Source of the DNA: an uncultured Bacilli bacterium
GTDB taxonomy: Bacteria; Bacillota_I; Bacilli_A; RF39; UBA660
Length of the DNA stretch: 7,659 nucleotides
Assembly (NCBI GenBank): GCA_934101605.1
Contig: CAKORS010000043.1
Location: 1-7,659 of the forward strand
Reading direction: 5' to 3'
Within the stretch, counting starts at the first letter, position 1; each line of letters starts with the position of its first letter. A program made the translations under genes and the position numbers. Of this stretch, positions 1-5,612 are shown piece by piece. Under the pieces are notes generated by a model. It was not told where the DNA came from and did no database searches. It saw nothing but the letters and a program-made list of their open reading frames with translations.

Positions 1-903
1 ACATATTTGCTTATGGGAGAAAGTAATTTAGTTAATAAGTCAATAAATGATATAAAAATAAATAATAATATTAATAATAATTCTGTTAGTAAATATGATT
101 TAGAGGTTAATAGTATTAATGAAGTTATTATGGATATTAATACTTATAATTTATTTGATGATAGAAAGCTTGTTATAGTATATAATGTATCTTTTATAGA
201 TGATCAAGATAGTTTAATTAAATATTTAAATAATCAAAATGATAATATACTTGTGTTAGTAAGTTATGTAAAATTAGATGAAAGAAAAAAGTTTTTAAAA
301 GAAATTAGAAAGAATTCTAAGGTATTAGAGTATTTTGATATTGATTTAACTAGTTATGTTAAGGAAAGCTTTAAAGATTATAATATTAGTATTAATAATA
401 TAATGTTATTAATTGATTTTTGTAATAATGATTATGGAAGAATTTGTAATGAAATAGAAAAGCTTAAAATGTATAAATATGAAGAAAAGGAAATAACTAT
501 AGATGATATAAAAAAATTAGTAAAGGTTTCTTTGGATAAGAATGTTTTTGATTTGATTAAAGCTATAAATGAAAAAGATGTTAATAATATTTTTAATATA
601 TATTATGATCTTATTAATAATAATGAAGATGAAATAAAAATTATTTCTATTCTTGCTAAAAATTATAGAACTTTATTACAAGTTAAACACTTAATTACTG
701 ATCATAGTGATAATGAAATAATAAGTATGTATAAGATGCATCCTTATAGACTTAAGATGTTAAAACAAGAGAGTTTTAATTATTCTATTTTAGATATTGA
801 AAGATTAATTTTATCTTTAGAAGAGTTGGATTTAAATATAAAAAGTGGGAAGTTAGATAAGAGGGTTGCTATGGAAATATTCTTATCTAGACTTTGTAGT
901 TAG
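1..903 (+). CDS. holA: DNA polymerase III subunit delta, 5'-truncated by the window edge
   Basis: Delta subunit of the DNA polymerase III clamp loader, which opens the beta sliding clamp during replication. The frame is open to base 1 and reads T-Y-L-L-M-G-E-S, matching the usual family start (Met, one or two residues, then YLLYGE). The true start is therefore probably only a few bases outside the window, and the TTG at 7 or ATG at 13 are internal codons. Supporting signatures are NLFDDRKLVIVYN (about 145-183), corresponding to the family's 'SLFSDKKLIIV' region, and the C-terminal helical segment LEELDLNIKSGKLDKRVAMEIFL (about 820-890), very typical of HolA. Length is about 300 residues, on the short side for Bacillota (about 340). 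The region 55-80 is a low-complexity Asn/Ile run from AAT/ATA codons. The gene ends in TAG with no hairpin, and a new promoter-like sequence follows directly. Confidence 0.88.
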   Translation, partial: TYLLMGESNLVNKSINDIKINNNINNNSVSKYDLEVNSINEVIMDINTYNLFDDRKLVIVYNVSFIDDQDSLIKYLNNQNDNILVLVSYVKLDERKKFLKEIRKNSKVLEYFDIDLTSYVKESFKDYNISINNIMLLIDFCNNDYGRICNEIEKLKMYKYEEKEITIDDIKKLVKVSLDKNVFDLIKAINEKDVNNIFNIYYDLINNNEDEIKIISILAKNYRTLLQVKHLITDHSDNEIISMYKMHPYRLKMLKQESFNYSILDIERLILSLEELDLNIKSGKLDKRVAMEIFLSRLCS

Positions 904-932
904 TTTATTGTGGATGTTGATAATGTTAAAAT
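904..932 (+). promoter_or_regulatory. Putative sigma-A promoter for the small gene at 954
   Basis: A weak -35 (TTTATT, 904-909) is followed by a 17-bp spacer and an extended -10 (TGT then TAAAAT, 927-932). It begins directly after the holA stop codon. The predicted start near 939 would leave a leader of about 15 bases. The -35 matches consensus at only three positions, so support comes mainly from the extended -10 and the spacing shared with the other promoters here. Confidence 0.4.
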
Positions 933-953
933 AGAATTGGAAGAGGTGAAATA

Positions 954-1133
954 ATGGAGACTTTAACTTTCAGAGAATGGATGGAATTAAGTGAAAAAGA
1001 AAAAGGTATTAGATATAAAGATCTTTCCAGTCACGACAGATTTTTAGCGCGCATACAAGGGCCACCTGAATATTTGACAGAAGAAGAAAAAAAAGAAATC
1101 AAAAAACCTAATCTTGATTCAGACGAAGATTAA
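954..1133 (+). CDS. Small acidic protein of unknown function, 59 residues
   Basis: A short gene starting at ATG 954, with a good Shine-Dalgarno (AGAGGTGA, about 942-949) at normal spacing, and ending in TAA. The product begins METLTFREWMELSEKEKG, has a central YKDLSSHDRFLARI segment (residues 21-34), and ends in a charged tail rich in Glu, Lys and Asp. It has no signal peptide or membrane segment and is probably cytoplasmic and mostly helical. I do not recognise a family with confidence. Base use is odd: the stretch 1021-1080 is 27/60 G+C and uses codons rare here (GCG, CGC, TCC, CAC, GGG), while sampled holA stretches are near 20%. The whole gene is 59/180 G+C. That suggests acquisition from a less AT-rich source, perhaps phage or a mobile element, which is inference only. 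The good ribosome site and intact frame argue for a real gene. Confidence 0.7.
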   Translation: METLTFREWMELSEKEKGIRYKDLSSHDRFLARIQGPPEYLTEEEKKEIKKPNLDSDED

Positions 1134-1177
1134 ATTGTTATTAAGATGAAGCTATATTTTTTATCTAGATTTTATAC

Positions 1178-1206
1178 TTGAAAATATTTTTATTTTATGA
1201 TATAAT
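1178..1206 (+). promoter_or_regulatory. Strong sigma-A promoter for the gene at 1237
   Basis: TTGAAA at 1178-1183, a 17-bp spacer, and a perfect extended -10 (TGA then TATAAT, 1201-1206). The expected transcription start is about 1213, downstream of the ATG at 1210. This excludes that ATG as the translation start and supports ATG 1237. Confidence 0.8.
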
Positions 1207-1218
1207 GTTATGGCATTA

Positions 1219-1227
1219 GAGAGGGGG
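1219..1227 (+). promoter_or_regulatory. Ribosome binding site that fixes the start at 1237
   Basis: A purine-rich GAGAGGGGG run lies about nine bases before ATG 1237. It lies inside the coding frame if the ATG at 1210 were used, so it supports the shorter protein. Confidence 0.65.
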
Positions 1228-1236
1228 AAAATACTA

Positions 1237-1602
1237 ATGTTAAAATTAAATAATGAAAATAGTTGTAAGATTAATATTAATTATGTAAGTGAAGATGACC
1301 AATTATTAGGAAAGGTAACTTGTCATAAGGGAACAAATTTATTATTTGTTACTATATCAGGTGAATGTGATGATTGGACAAAGCCTTTTGTAGAACTTAG
1401 AACTAATGCTTTAGAAAAAGTTTATGATTCCTATGAGTTAAGAAAAATTTATAGTGATGAATTGGCTATTACCGATGCTGACAATGATAGAATTTTTATT
1501 GTTCAAGGTGATAATAACAATGCATATGATATTTTTAGGTTATTATTTGATGAAGATGGCAATTATATAGTTAATAATGGTAGTATGAAAAGAGTTAGAT
1601 AA
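1237..1602 (+). CDS. Hypothetical protein, 121 residues
   Basis: I do not recognise this protein. The start at ATG 1237 (MLKLNNEN) is chosen over an in-frame ATG at 1210 because the ribosome site lies between them and the predicted transcription start (about 1213) falls after 1210. The product is soluble-looking and acidic, with no signal peptide or membrane segment. Alternating hydrophobic and polar residues (for example LLGKVTC, NLLFVTISG, DRIFIVQG) suggest mainly beta strands. There are two Cys near residues 9 and 33 and a third near 44, with no metal-binding pattern. It ends in a Lys/Arg-rich tail (MKRVR) whose codons form the first arm of the terminator. It is a single-gene unit with its own promoter and terminator, between a foreign-looking small gene and serS, so the context says little about function. 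Confidence 0.75.
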   Translation: MLKLNNENSCKININYVSEDDQLLGKVTCHKGTNLLFVTISGECDDWTKPFVELRTNALEKVYDSYELRKIYSDELAITDADNDRIFIVQGDNNNAYDIFRLLFDEDGNYIVNNGSMKRVR

Positions 1603-1613
1603 TACTCTTTTTT
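1588..1613 (+). terminator. Intrinsic terminator overlapping the stop codon at 1600-1602
   Basis: An 8-bp perfect stem, AAAAGAGT (1588-1595) with ACTCTTTT (1604-1611), and an 8-base loop containing the TAA stop. The T-run spans 1608-1613. The low-GC stem is weak, but its position at the gene end supports it. Confidence 0.6.
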
Positions 1614-1614
1614 G

Positions 1615-1643
1615 TTTACTAAAATATGTTTAAATGATAAAAT
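1615..1643 (+). promoter_or_regulatory. Sigma-A promoter for serS
   Basis: TTTACT (1615-1620), a 17-bp spacer, then an extended -10 (TGA then TAAAAT, 1638-1643). The expected start near 1650 gives a leader of about 15 bases before ATG 1665, enough only for the Shine-Dalgarno (GAGGGTG). There is no room for a T-box or other riboswitch on this transcript. Confidence 0.65.
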
Positions 1644-1664
1644 ATTGGTAGTGAGGGTGATAAT

Positions 1665-2948
1665 ATGATAGATATTAACTTAATAAGGAATAATAAGGAA
1701 TTAGTAAAAGAAAATATAAAGAAAAAATTTCAAGAACAAAAGTTACCTTTAGTTGATGAGATTTATGAATTAGATAAAGAGGTAAGAAAATTAAAACAAG
1801 AAGGGGATAATTTAAGAAAAGAAAAGAATAGTGTTAGTGGCGAAATTGGTATTTTAATGAGAGAAAAGAAGATTGATGATGCTAATGCTAAAAAGGCTTT
1901 AGTTTCTGATATGAATAAAAGAATTTTAACAATAGAAGAAAAAGAAGAAGAATTAAATGCTTTAATAAAAGATAAGATGATGGTTATTCCTAATATTATA
2001 GATGATAGTGTTCCAATTGGAGAAGATGATTCTAAAAATGTTGAGAATGAAAGATTTGGAGATCCTGTAGTTCCATCTTATGAAATACCTTATCATGCTG
2101 ATATATGTGATATGTTTAATGGATTAGATAAAGATGCTAGTGGAAGAACAAGTGGAAATGGTTTTTATTATTTAATGGGTGATATAGCAAGACTTCATGA
2201 GGCTATGATTGCTTATGCTAGAGATTTTATGATTGATAAAGGTTTTACTTATTGCATTCCTCCATTTATGATTAGAAGTGATGTTGTAAATGGTGTTATG
2301 AGTTTTGAAGAGATGGATGCAATGATGTATAAAATAGAAAATGAAGATTTATACCTAATAGGAACTTCAGAGCATTCTATGATAGGTAAATTTAAGGGAC
2401 AAATTATTAAAGAAGAAGAACTTCCTATTGCAATGACATCTTATTCTCCTTGTTTTAGAAAAGAAGTAGGTGCTCATGGCTTAGAGGAAAGAGGTCTTTA
2501 TAGAGTTCATCAATTTGAAAAGCAGGAAATGGTTGTGTTATGTAAATCTGAAGATGCAATGGATTGGTATAATAAAATGTGGAAATATTCTGTTGAGTAT
2601 TTTAGAAGTTTAGATGTTCCTGTTAGAACATTAGAGTGCTGTAGTGGAGATTTAGCTGATTTAAAAGTTAAATCTTGTGATGTTGAAGCTTGGAGTCCAA
2701 GACAACAAAAATATTTTGAAGTAGGTTCTTGTTCTACTTTAGGAGATGCTCAAGCTAGAAGATTAGGTATTAGAATGAAAACAAGTGAGGGAAATAAATT
2801 TGTTAATACTTTAAATAATACTGTTGTTGCTAGTCCAAGAGGTTTAATTGCGGTATTAGAAAATAATTATCAAGAAGATGGAAGTATAAAAATTCCAAAA
2901 GCTTTAAGACCTTATATGGGTGGAAAAGAAAAAATAGAAAGGAAGTAA
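1665..2948 (+). CDS. serS: Serine--tRNA ligase
   Basis: Cytoplasmic class II aminoacyl-tRNA synthetase that activates L-serine with ATP and charges tRNA-Ser (and tRNA-Sec where present). At 427 residues it is full length for bacterial SerRS. Residues 1-105 form the Lys/Glu-rich antiparallel coiled-coil arm that grips the tRNA, starting with the typical MIDINLIRNN. The catalytic domain follows: the serine-binding TxE motif is TSE at 234-236; motif 2 is the FRKE...RGLYRVHQFEKQE region (264-288); motif 3 is SPRGLIAVLE (390-399) with its invariant Arg392; the C-terminus IPKALRPYMGG is typical. ATG 1665 has a GAGGGTG ribosome site six bases upstream. It is flanked by its own promoter and terminator, so it is mostly monocistronic. 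The active-site wording (GTSEHSM, ECCSGDLADLKVKSCDVEAW) belongs to a Cys-rich variant, not the E. coli PTAEV type, but no catalytic residue is visibly missing. Confidence 0.95.
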   Translation: MIDINLIRNNKELVKENIKKKFQEQKLPLVDEIYELDKEVRKLKQEGDNLRKEKNSVSGEIGILMREKKIDDANAKKALVSDMNKRILTIEEKEEELNALIKDKMMVIPNIIDDSVPIGEDDSKNVENERFGDPVVPSYEIPYHADICDMFNGLDKDASGRTSGNGFYYLMGDIARLHEAMIAYARDFMIDKGFTYCIPPFMIRSDVVNGVMSFEEMDAMMYKIENEDLYLIGTSEHSMIGKFKGQIIKEEELPIAMTSYSPCFRKEVGAHGLEERGLYRVHQFEKQEMVVLCKSEDAMDWYNKMWKYSVEYFRSLDVPVRTLECCSGDLADLKVKSCDVEAWSPRQQKYFEVGSCSTLGDAQARRLGIRMKTSEGNKFVNTLNNTVVASPRGLIAVLENNYQEDGSIKIPKALRPYMGGKEKIERK

Positions 2949-2960
2949 TTCCTTTTTTTT
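2937..2960 (+). terminator. Intrinsic terminator of serS, with the stop codon in the loop
   Basis: A 7-bp stem, AAAGGAA (2938-2944) with TTCCTTT (2949-2955), closes a GTAA tetraloop of GNRA type. A T-run follows to 2960. The TAA stop of serS (2946-2948) makes up three of the four loop bases. No convincing promoter lies between here and the next gene at 2986, so some readthrough is likely. Confidence 0.75.
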
Positions 2961-2985
2961 GGAATAAAATTATAAGGGTGATATT

Positions 2986-3666
2986 ATGAAGGTAATTGCT
3001 CATAGAGGAGTTTATGATAATGTTAATGTTGTTGAGAACACTATAAAGTCTTTTAGTCTTGCAAGAGATAAAGGATATGATATAGAGCTTGATGTTTGTC
3101 TTACGAAAGATAAAAAATTAGTAGTATTTCATGATAATAATATGAAAAGACTTTTAGGAGTTGATAAGAAAATAGGGGATGTTTCATATGATGAGATAAG
3201 AAATAAGAAACTATTAAATACTAATAGTAATATTCCTTTATTTATAGATGTTTTAAAATGTATTGATGGTAAGGTTCCTATTTATATAGAGGTAAAGGCT
3301 AATACTGATGTTTTAGAAATTTGTGATATTTTATATGAAGAGATAAAAAAATATCAAGGTATTTATTTTATTCAATCTTTTAATTATAAAGTTATAAAAT
3401 ATTTTAAGGATAAGGGTATAAAAAGTGGACTTATTATTACTGGACTTAAGACTAGTTATTATTATAAGAGTTATTTGTTGTTATATTTTATAATTAAATT
3501 TATTAGTCCGGATTTTTTATCTGTTTCTAAAAGATGTAAGTTTTTGATTAAGAGATATAAGAATAGATATCCATTACTTGTATGGACAATTAAAGATATA
3601 AATAAGATTACTGATGATAGTTTTGGTTATGTATGTGATAATTTATTGAATAAAAAAAATTCCTAG
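2986..3666 (+). CDS. Glycerophosphodiester phosphodiesterase family protein
   Basis: Predicted to hydrolyse glycerophosphodiesters from phospholipid turnover to glycerol-3-phosphate and an alcohol. It is a TIM-barrel GDPD of 226 residues, near the usual 230-250 for the cytoplasmic form, with no signal peptide. The metal and catalytic set is visible: HRG (His6, Arg7), Glu17-Asn18, ELD (Glu34, Asp36), His49 in FHD, and Glu102/Lys104 in YIEVKAN. The later family motifs QSFN (130-133) and VWTI (199-202) are also present. A hydrophobic stretch at residues 162-173 could lie on the membrane surface but is too short and charged to be a clear transmembrane helix. ATG 2986 has an AAGGGTG ribosome site five bases upstream. 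No promoter is evident, so expression may depend on readthrough from serS. Its TAG stop overlaps the stop of the convergent murC. Confidence 0.9.
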   Translation: MKVIAHRGVYDNVNVVENTIKSFSLARDKGYDIELDVCLTKDKKLVVFHDNNMKRLLGVDKKIGDVSYDEIRNKKLLNTNSNIPLFIDVLKCIDGKVPIYIEVKANTDVLEICDILYEEIKKYQGIYFIQSFNYKVIKYFKDKGIKSGLIITGLKTSYYYKSYLLLYFIIKFISPDFLSVSKRCKFLIKRYKNRYPLLVWTIKDINKITDDSFGYVCDNLLNKKNS

Positions 3667-3678
3667 TTAGGAATTTTT
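3652..3678. terminator. Bidirectional terminator between convergent genes
   Basis: A 10-bp perfect stem, AAAAATTCCT (3655-3664) with AGGAATTTTT (3669-3678), closes a 4-base loop. An A-run precedes it (3652-3659) and a T-run ends it, so it can terminate transcription from either side. The TAG stops of both the rightward phosphodiesterase (3664-3666) and the leftward murC (3665-3663) sit at its tip, so the same bases encode both protein ends and the hairpin. Confidence 0.8.
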
Positions 3679-4982
3679 ATTTGTTCTTGTAATGCTTCTT
3701 TAATATTATCTACTAAAAGCTTTAATTCATTTGGACTCATAATAAGTATTACTGAGTTTTCTAGATTTTTAAATTTATCTTTATCTTCTAGAGTAATTAT
3801 CTCAGAGTGTTTAATATGATCTGTTATTAAATGTGTTTTTATATCTGGATAATCTTCTTGTTTTTCACGTGATTTATATATTTCTGTAAAATAAGCAAAG
3901 TCTACTTTATTAAATATTTCTATATAATCTTTTATAAATTGTTTTGTTCTTGAGAATGTATGCGGTTGAAAAACAGTTATTAATTTTTTATCTGGGTATT
4001 TTTGTTTAACTGAATTTATCATTGCTTTAATTTCATTTGGATGGTGAGCATAGTCATCAATTATTATATTTGTTCCTATTTTTGTTTCTGTAAATCTTCT
4101 TTTAACTCCAGGGAATGTATTTATTTTATTTTCTATTTCTTCTTTAGTGAGTCCTAGTATTTTTGAGATATAAATTACTGCTAAAGCATTTTGAATCATA
4201 TGTTTACCATAAATATGAAGATTAAATCTTCCAAATAAAGAATTATTTATAATACAATCAAAGCTTGATCCATCTTTTGTATATTCTATATTTGTAGCTT
4301 TTATATCATTATCTTCATTTAATCCATAATATATTATATTTTTATTTTTTAATTTTCTTATATTATCATTATCTCCACATGCTATTATTTTTTCACTTGT
4401 TTGTGAACAAAATTCATCAAAGGTTTGAATTATTTCATCTATGTTTTTATAAAAGTCTACGTGATCTAAGTCTATATTTGTGATAATTGTATATTTTGGA
4501 TGATAATTTAAGAAATGTTTCTGATATTCGCAAGCTTCTATTACAAAATTTTTATTTTTAGGATTTGCATCACCAGTTCCATCTCCGATTAAATAATTAC
4601 ATCCAATAGTATTATTTAAAACATAAGATAGCATTCCTGTTGTAGTAGTCTTTCCATGACACCCACATATTGCAATAGTATCAAATTTTTTTGTTAATTC
4701 TCCAAGCATTTCTGGATAGTCATATATCTTAAGATTTAATTCTTTTGCTTTTTTAACTTCCTCACAATTTTCTTCGTTAAATGTTGTTCCTCTTACAATA
4801 ATTTGTCCTTGTTTAATATTTTCTTTATCAAAAGGATATATTTTGACATTTAATTTATCAAGTTCAATTTGAGTGAAGAAATGTTTTTCAACATCGCTTC
4901 CTTGAACTTCATATCCTAATTTTGTCATAATTTGTGCTAAAGCACTCATACCTGATCCTTTGATTCCTATAAAATGATACAT
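3663..4982 (-). CDS. murC: UDP-N-acetylmuramate--L-alanine ligase (MurC), more canonical copy
   Basis: Cytoplasmic ATP-dependent ligase that adds L-alanine to UDP-N-acetylmuramic acid, the first step of the peptidoglycan stem peptide. Three Mur-ligase domains are seen: N-terminal UDP-binding fold with GIKGSGMS (residues 7-14); central ATPase with GCHGKTTTT (107-115), the Bacilli-type EACEY and TNIDLDHVD; and C-terminal domain with VKRRF, YAHHP (311-315) and FQPHTFSRT (338-346). The start is placed at ATG 4982, giving 439 residues, because AAGGAG lies directly against the upstream ATG 4991 but nine bases before this one. With this start the motifs fall at the same numbers as in the second copy. 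One oddity is near the C-terminus: the usual MGAGD-like motif reads MSPNE. Residues 214-272 are nearly identical at DNA level to the second copy. It is cotranscribed with the upstream gene at 4996-5511, whose stop codon overlaps its ribosome site. Confidence 0.88.
   Translation of the reverse strand: MYHFIGIKGSGMSALAQIMTKLGYEVQGSDVEKHFFTQIELDKLNVKIYPFDKENIKQGQIIVRGTTFNEENCEEVKKAKELNLKIYDYPEMLGELTKKFDTIAICGCHGKTTTTGMLSYVLNNTIGCNYLIGDGTGDANPKNKNFVIEACEYQKHFLNYHPKYTIITNIDLDHVDFYKNIDEIIQTFDEFCSQTSEKIIACGDNDNIRKLKNKNIIYYGLNEDNDIKATNIEYTKDGSSFDCIINNSLFGRFNLHIYGKHMIQNALAVIYISKILGLTKEEIENKINTFPGVKRRFTETKIGTNIIIDDYAHHPNEIKAMINSVKQKYPDKKLITVFQPHTFSRTKQFIKDYIEIFNKVDFAYFTEIYKSREKQEDYPDIKTHLITDHIKHSEIITLEDKDKFKNLENSVILIMSPNELKLLVDNIKEALQEQIKIPN
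4168..4343 (-). repeat. 176-bp near-identical patch shared with the other murC (inverted copy A)
   Basis: Read on the minus strand, this matches 6252-6427 at 173 of 176 positions (hand comparison). The differences correspond to plus-copy positions 6263, 6331 and 6342: one synonymous, one Ser/Asn and one Ile/Val. It covers residues 214-272 of the leftward MurC. Identity falls sharply at both edges. Confidence 0.92.
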
Positions 4983-4991
4983 ATTATCCAT

Positions 4992-4997
4992 CTCCTT
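4992..4997 (-). promoter_or_regulatory. Ribosome binding site that decides the murC start
   Basis: A perfect AAGGAG on the minus strand overlaps the TAA stop of the upstream gene. It touches ATG 4991 with no spacing but lies nine bases from ATG 4982, so initiation at 4982 is favoured. The overlap with the upstream stop suggests translational coupling. Confidence 0.65.
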
Positions 4998-5511
4998 ATT
5001 TTTCTCTTTTTCTTTGGTATATATATTCTTCTATATGTATTTGATTAGTTGGTTCATATTTTATTAAATCTTTATACATTATCATGAATGGAACATTATA
5101 TCCATCGTATCTTGAACCACTATTTCTTATTCTTATTGATTTATTATAATTAGTTTCGTTTTTTGTGAAGTTTATTTTAATACAATCACAGTTTATTTTT
5201 TCTAGTGTTAGTATATTTGCTTTATCAACTGGATCATCATCACTTATCCATTTTATTTTATTAAATTCTTTTGGGCTATTATCTCTATTTACTTTGTTAA
5301 TGTTATTTAGTAGATTATTAAATATTTCATATAGATGTATATTTTCTTTTGTTATTAGAAATTCATTGCCATTTATTGGCATCCAATATAAATCTAGATT
5401 TCCACTAAAAGTTATTAAAAATTGTTCTTTATTATCTTTTGTAAAATAAAATGTATATGTTTCTTCTGTAATGTTATTTAAGTTTGCATTTTTATGTTTT
5501 GTAACTTCCAT
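4996..5511 (-). CDS. Hypothetical protein, 171 residues, first gene of the murC operon
   Basis: I do not recognise this protein. It starts at ATG 5511 with a strong AGGTGG ribosome site on the minus strand and ends in TAA four bases before the upstream murC ATG. The product appears soluble, with no signal peptide or membrane segment. It is rich in Asn, Lys and Ile. The N-terminal half has strand-like stretches (TYTFYFTKD, EQFLITFSGNLDLYW), followed by a helical ENIHLYEIFNNLLNNI segment, then strands (DCIKINFTKN, KSIRIRNSGSRYDGY) and a Lys/Arg-rich C-terminal tail (YIYQRKREK). A tight operon with murC hints at a cell-envelope link, but nothing in the sequence shows a mechanism. A hydrophobic frame on the opposite strand (5165-5449) is taken to be a shadow. 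Confidence 0.78.
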   Translation of the reverse strand: MEVTKHKNANLNNITEETYTFYFTKDNKEQFLITFSGNLDLYWMPINGNEFLITKENIHLYEIFNNLLNNINKVNRDNSPKEFNKIKWISDDDPVDKANILTLEKINCDCIKINFTKNETNYNKSIRIRNSGSRYDGYNVPFMIMYKDLIKYEPTNQIHIEEYIYQRKREK

Positions 5512-5530
5512 TTAAACCACCTGTACACTT

Positions 5531-5559
5531 ATTTTATCACAAGTAGTATATTTTTTAAA
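5531..5559 (-). promoter_or_regulatory. Sigma-A promoter for the leftward hypothetical-murC operon
   Basis: On the minus strand: TTTAAA (5559-5554), a 17-bp spacer, and an extended -10 (TGA then TAAAAT, 5536-5531). The predicted start near 5524 gives a leader of about a dozen bases that carries the AGGTGG ribosome site. Confidence 0.6.
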
Positions 5560-5568
5560 TAAATAACC

Positions 5569-5596
5569 TTTATTTTTGCTTTACATAAGATATTTT
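5569..5596 (+). promoter_or_regulatory. Possible promoter for the rightward murC operon
   Basis: TTTATT (5569-5574), a 16-bp spacer and TATTTT (5591-5596) lie just before ATG 5613. Both hexamers are poor and there is no extended -10, so this is the weakest promoter proposed here. A rightward promoter is nevertheless needed in this divergent gap. Confidence 0.3.
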
Positions 5597-5612
5597 AGAA
5601 AGAAGTGATGTT

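Noticed and set aside
7..15. TTG 7 or ATG 13 as the holA start
   Set aside because: The frame is open to base 1, and the upstream codons (Thr-Tyr-Leu-Leu) continue the conserved HolA N-terminus, so the true start lies outside the window.
55..80. AAT/ATA repeat tract in holA as a possible phase-variation microsatellite
   Set aside because: The units are irregular and trinucleotide-like, so slippage would not shift the frame; it fits ordinary Asn/Ile low complexity in an AT-rich gene.
1210..1236. ATG 1210 as the start of the 121-residue protein
   Set aside because: It lies upstream of the predicted transcription start and lacks a ribosome site; the strong GAGAGGGGG sits between it and ATG 1237.
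5165..5449. A 94-residue hydrophobic reading frame on the plus strand
   Set aside because: It is fully antisense to the supported gene at 4996-5511 and has no promoter of its own; its Leu/Phe-rich sequence is what the complement of Lys/Asn/Glu codons gives.
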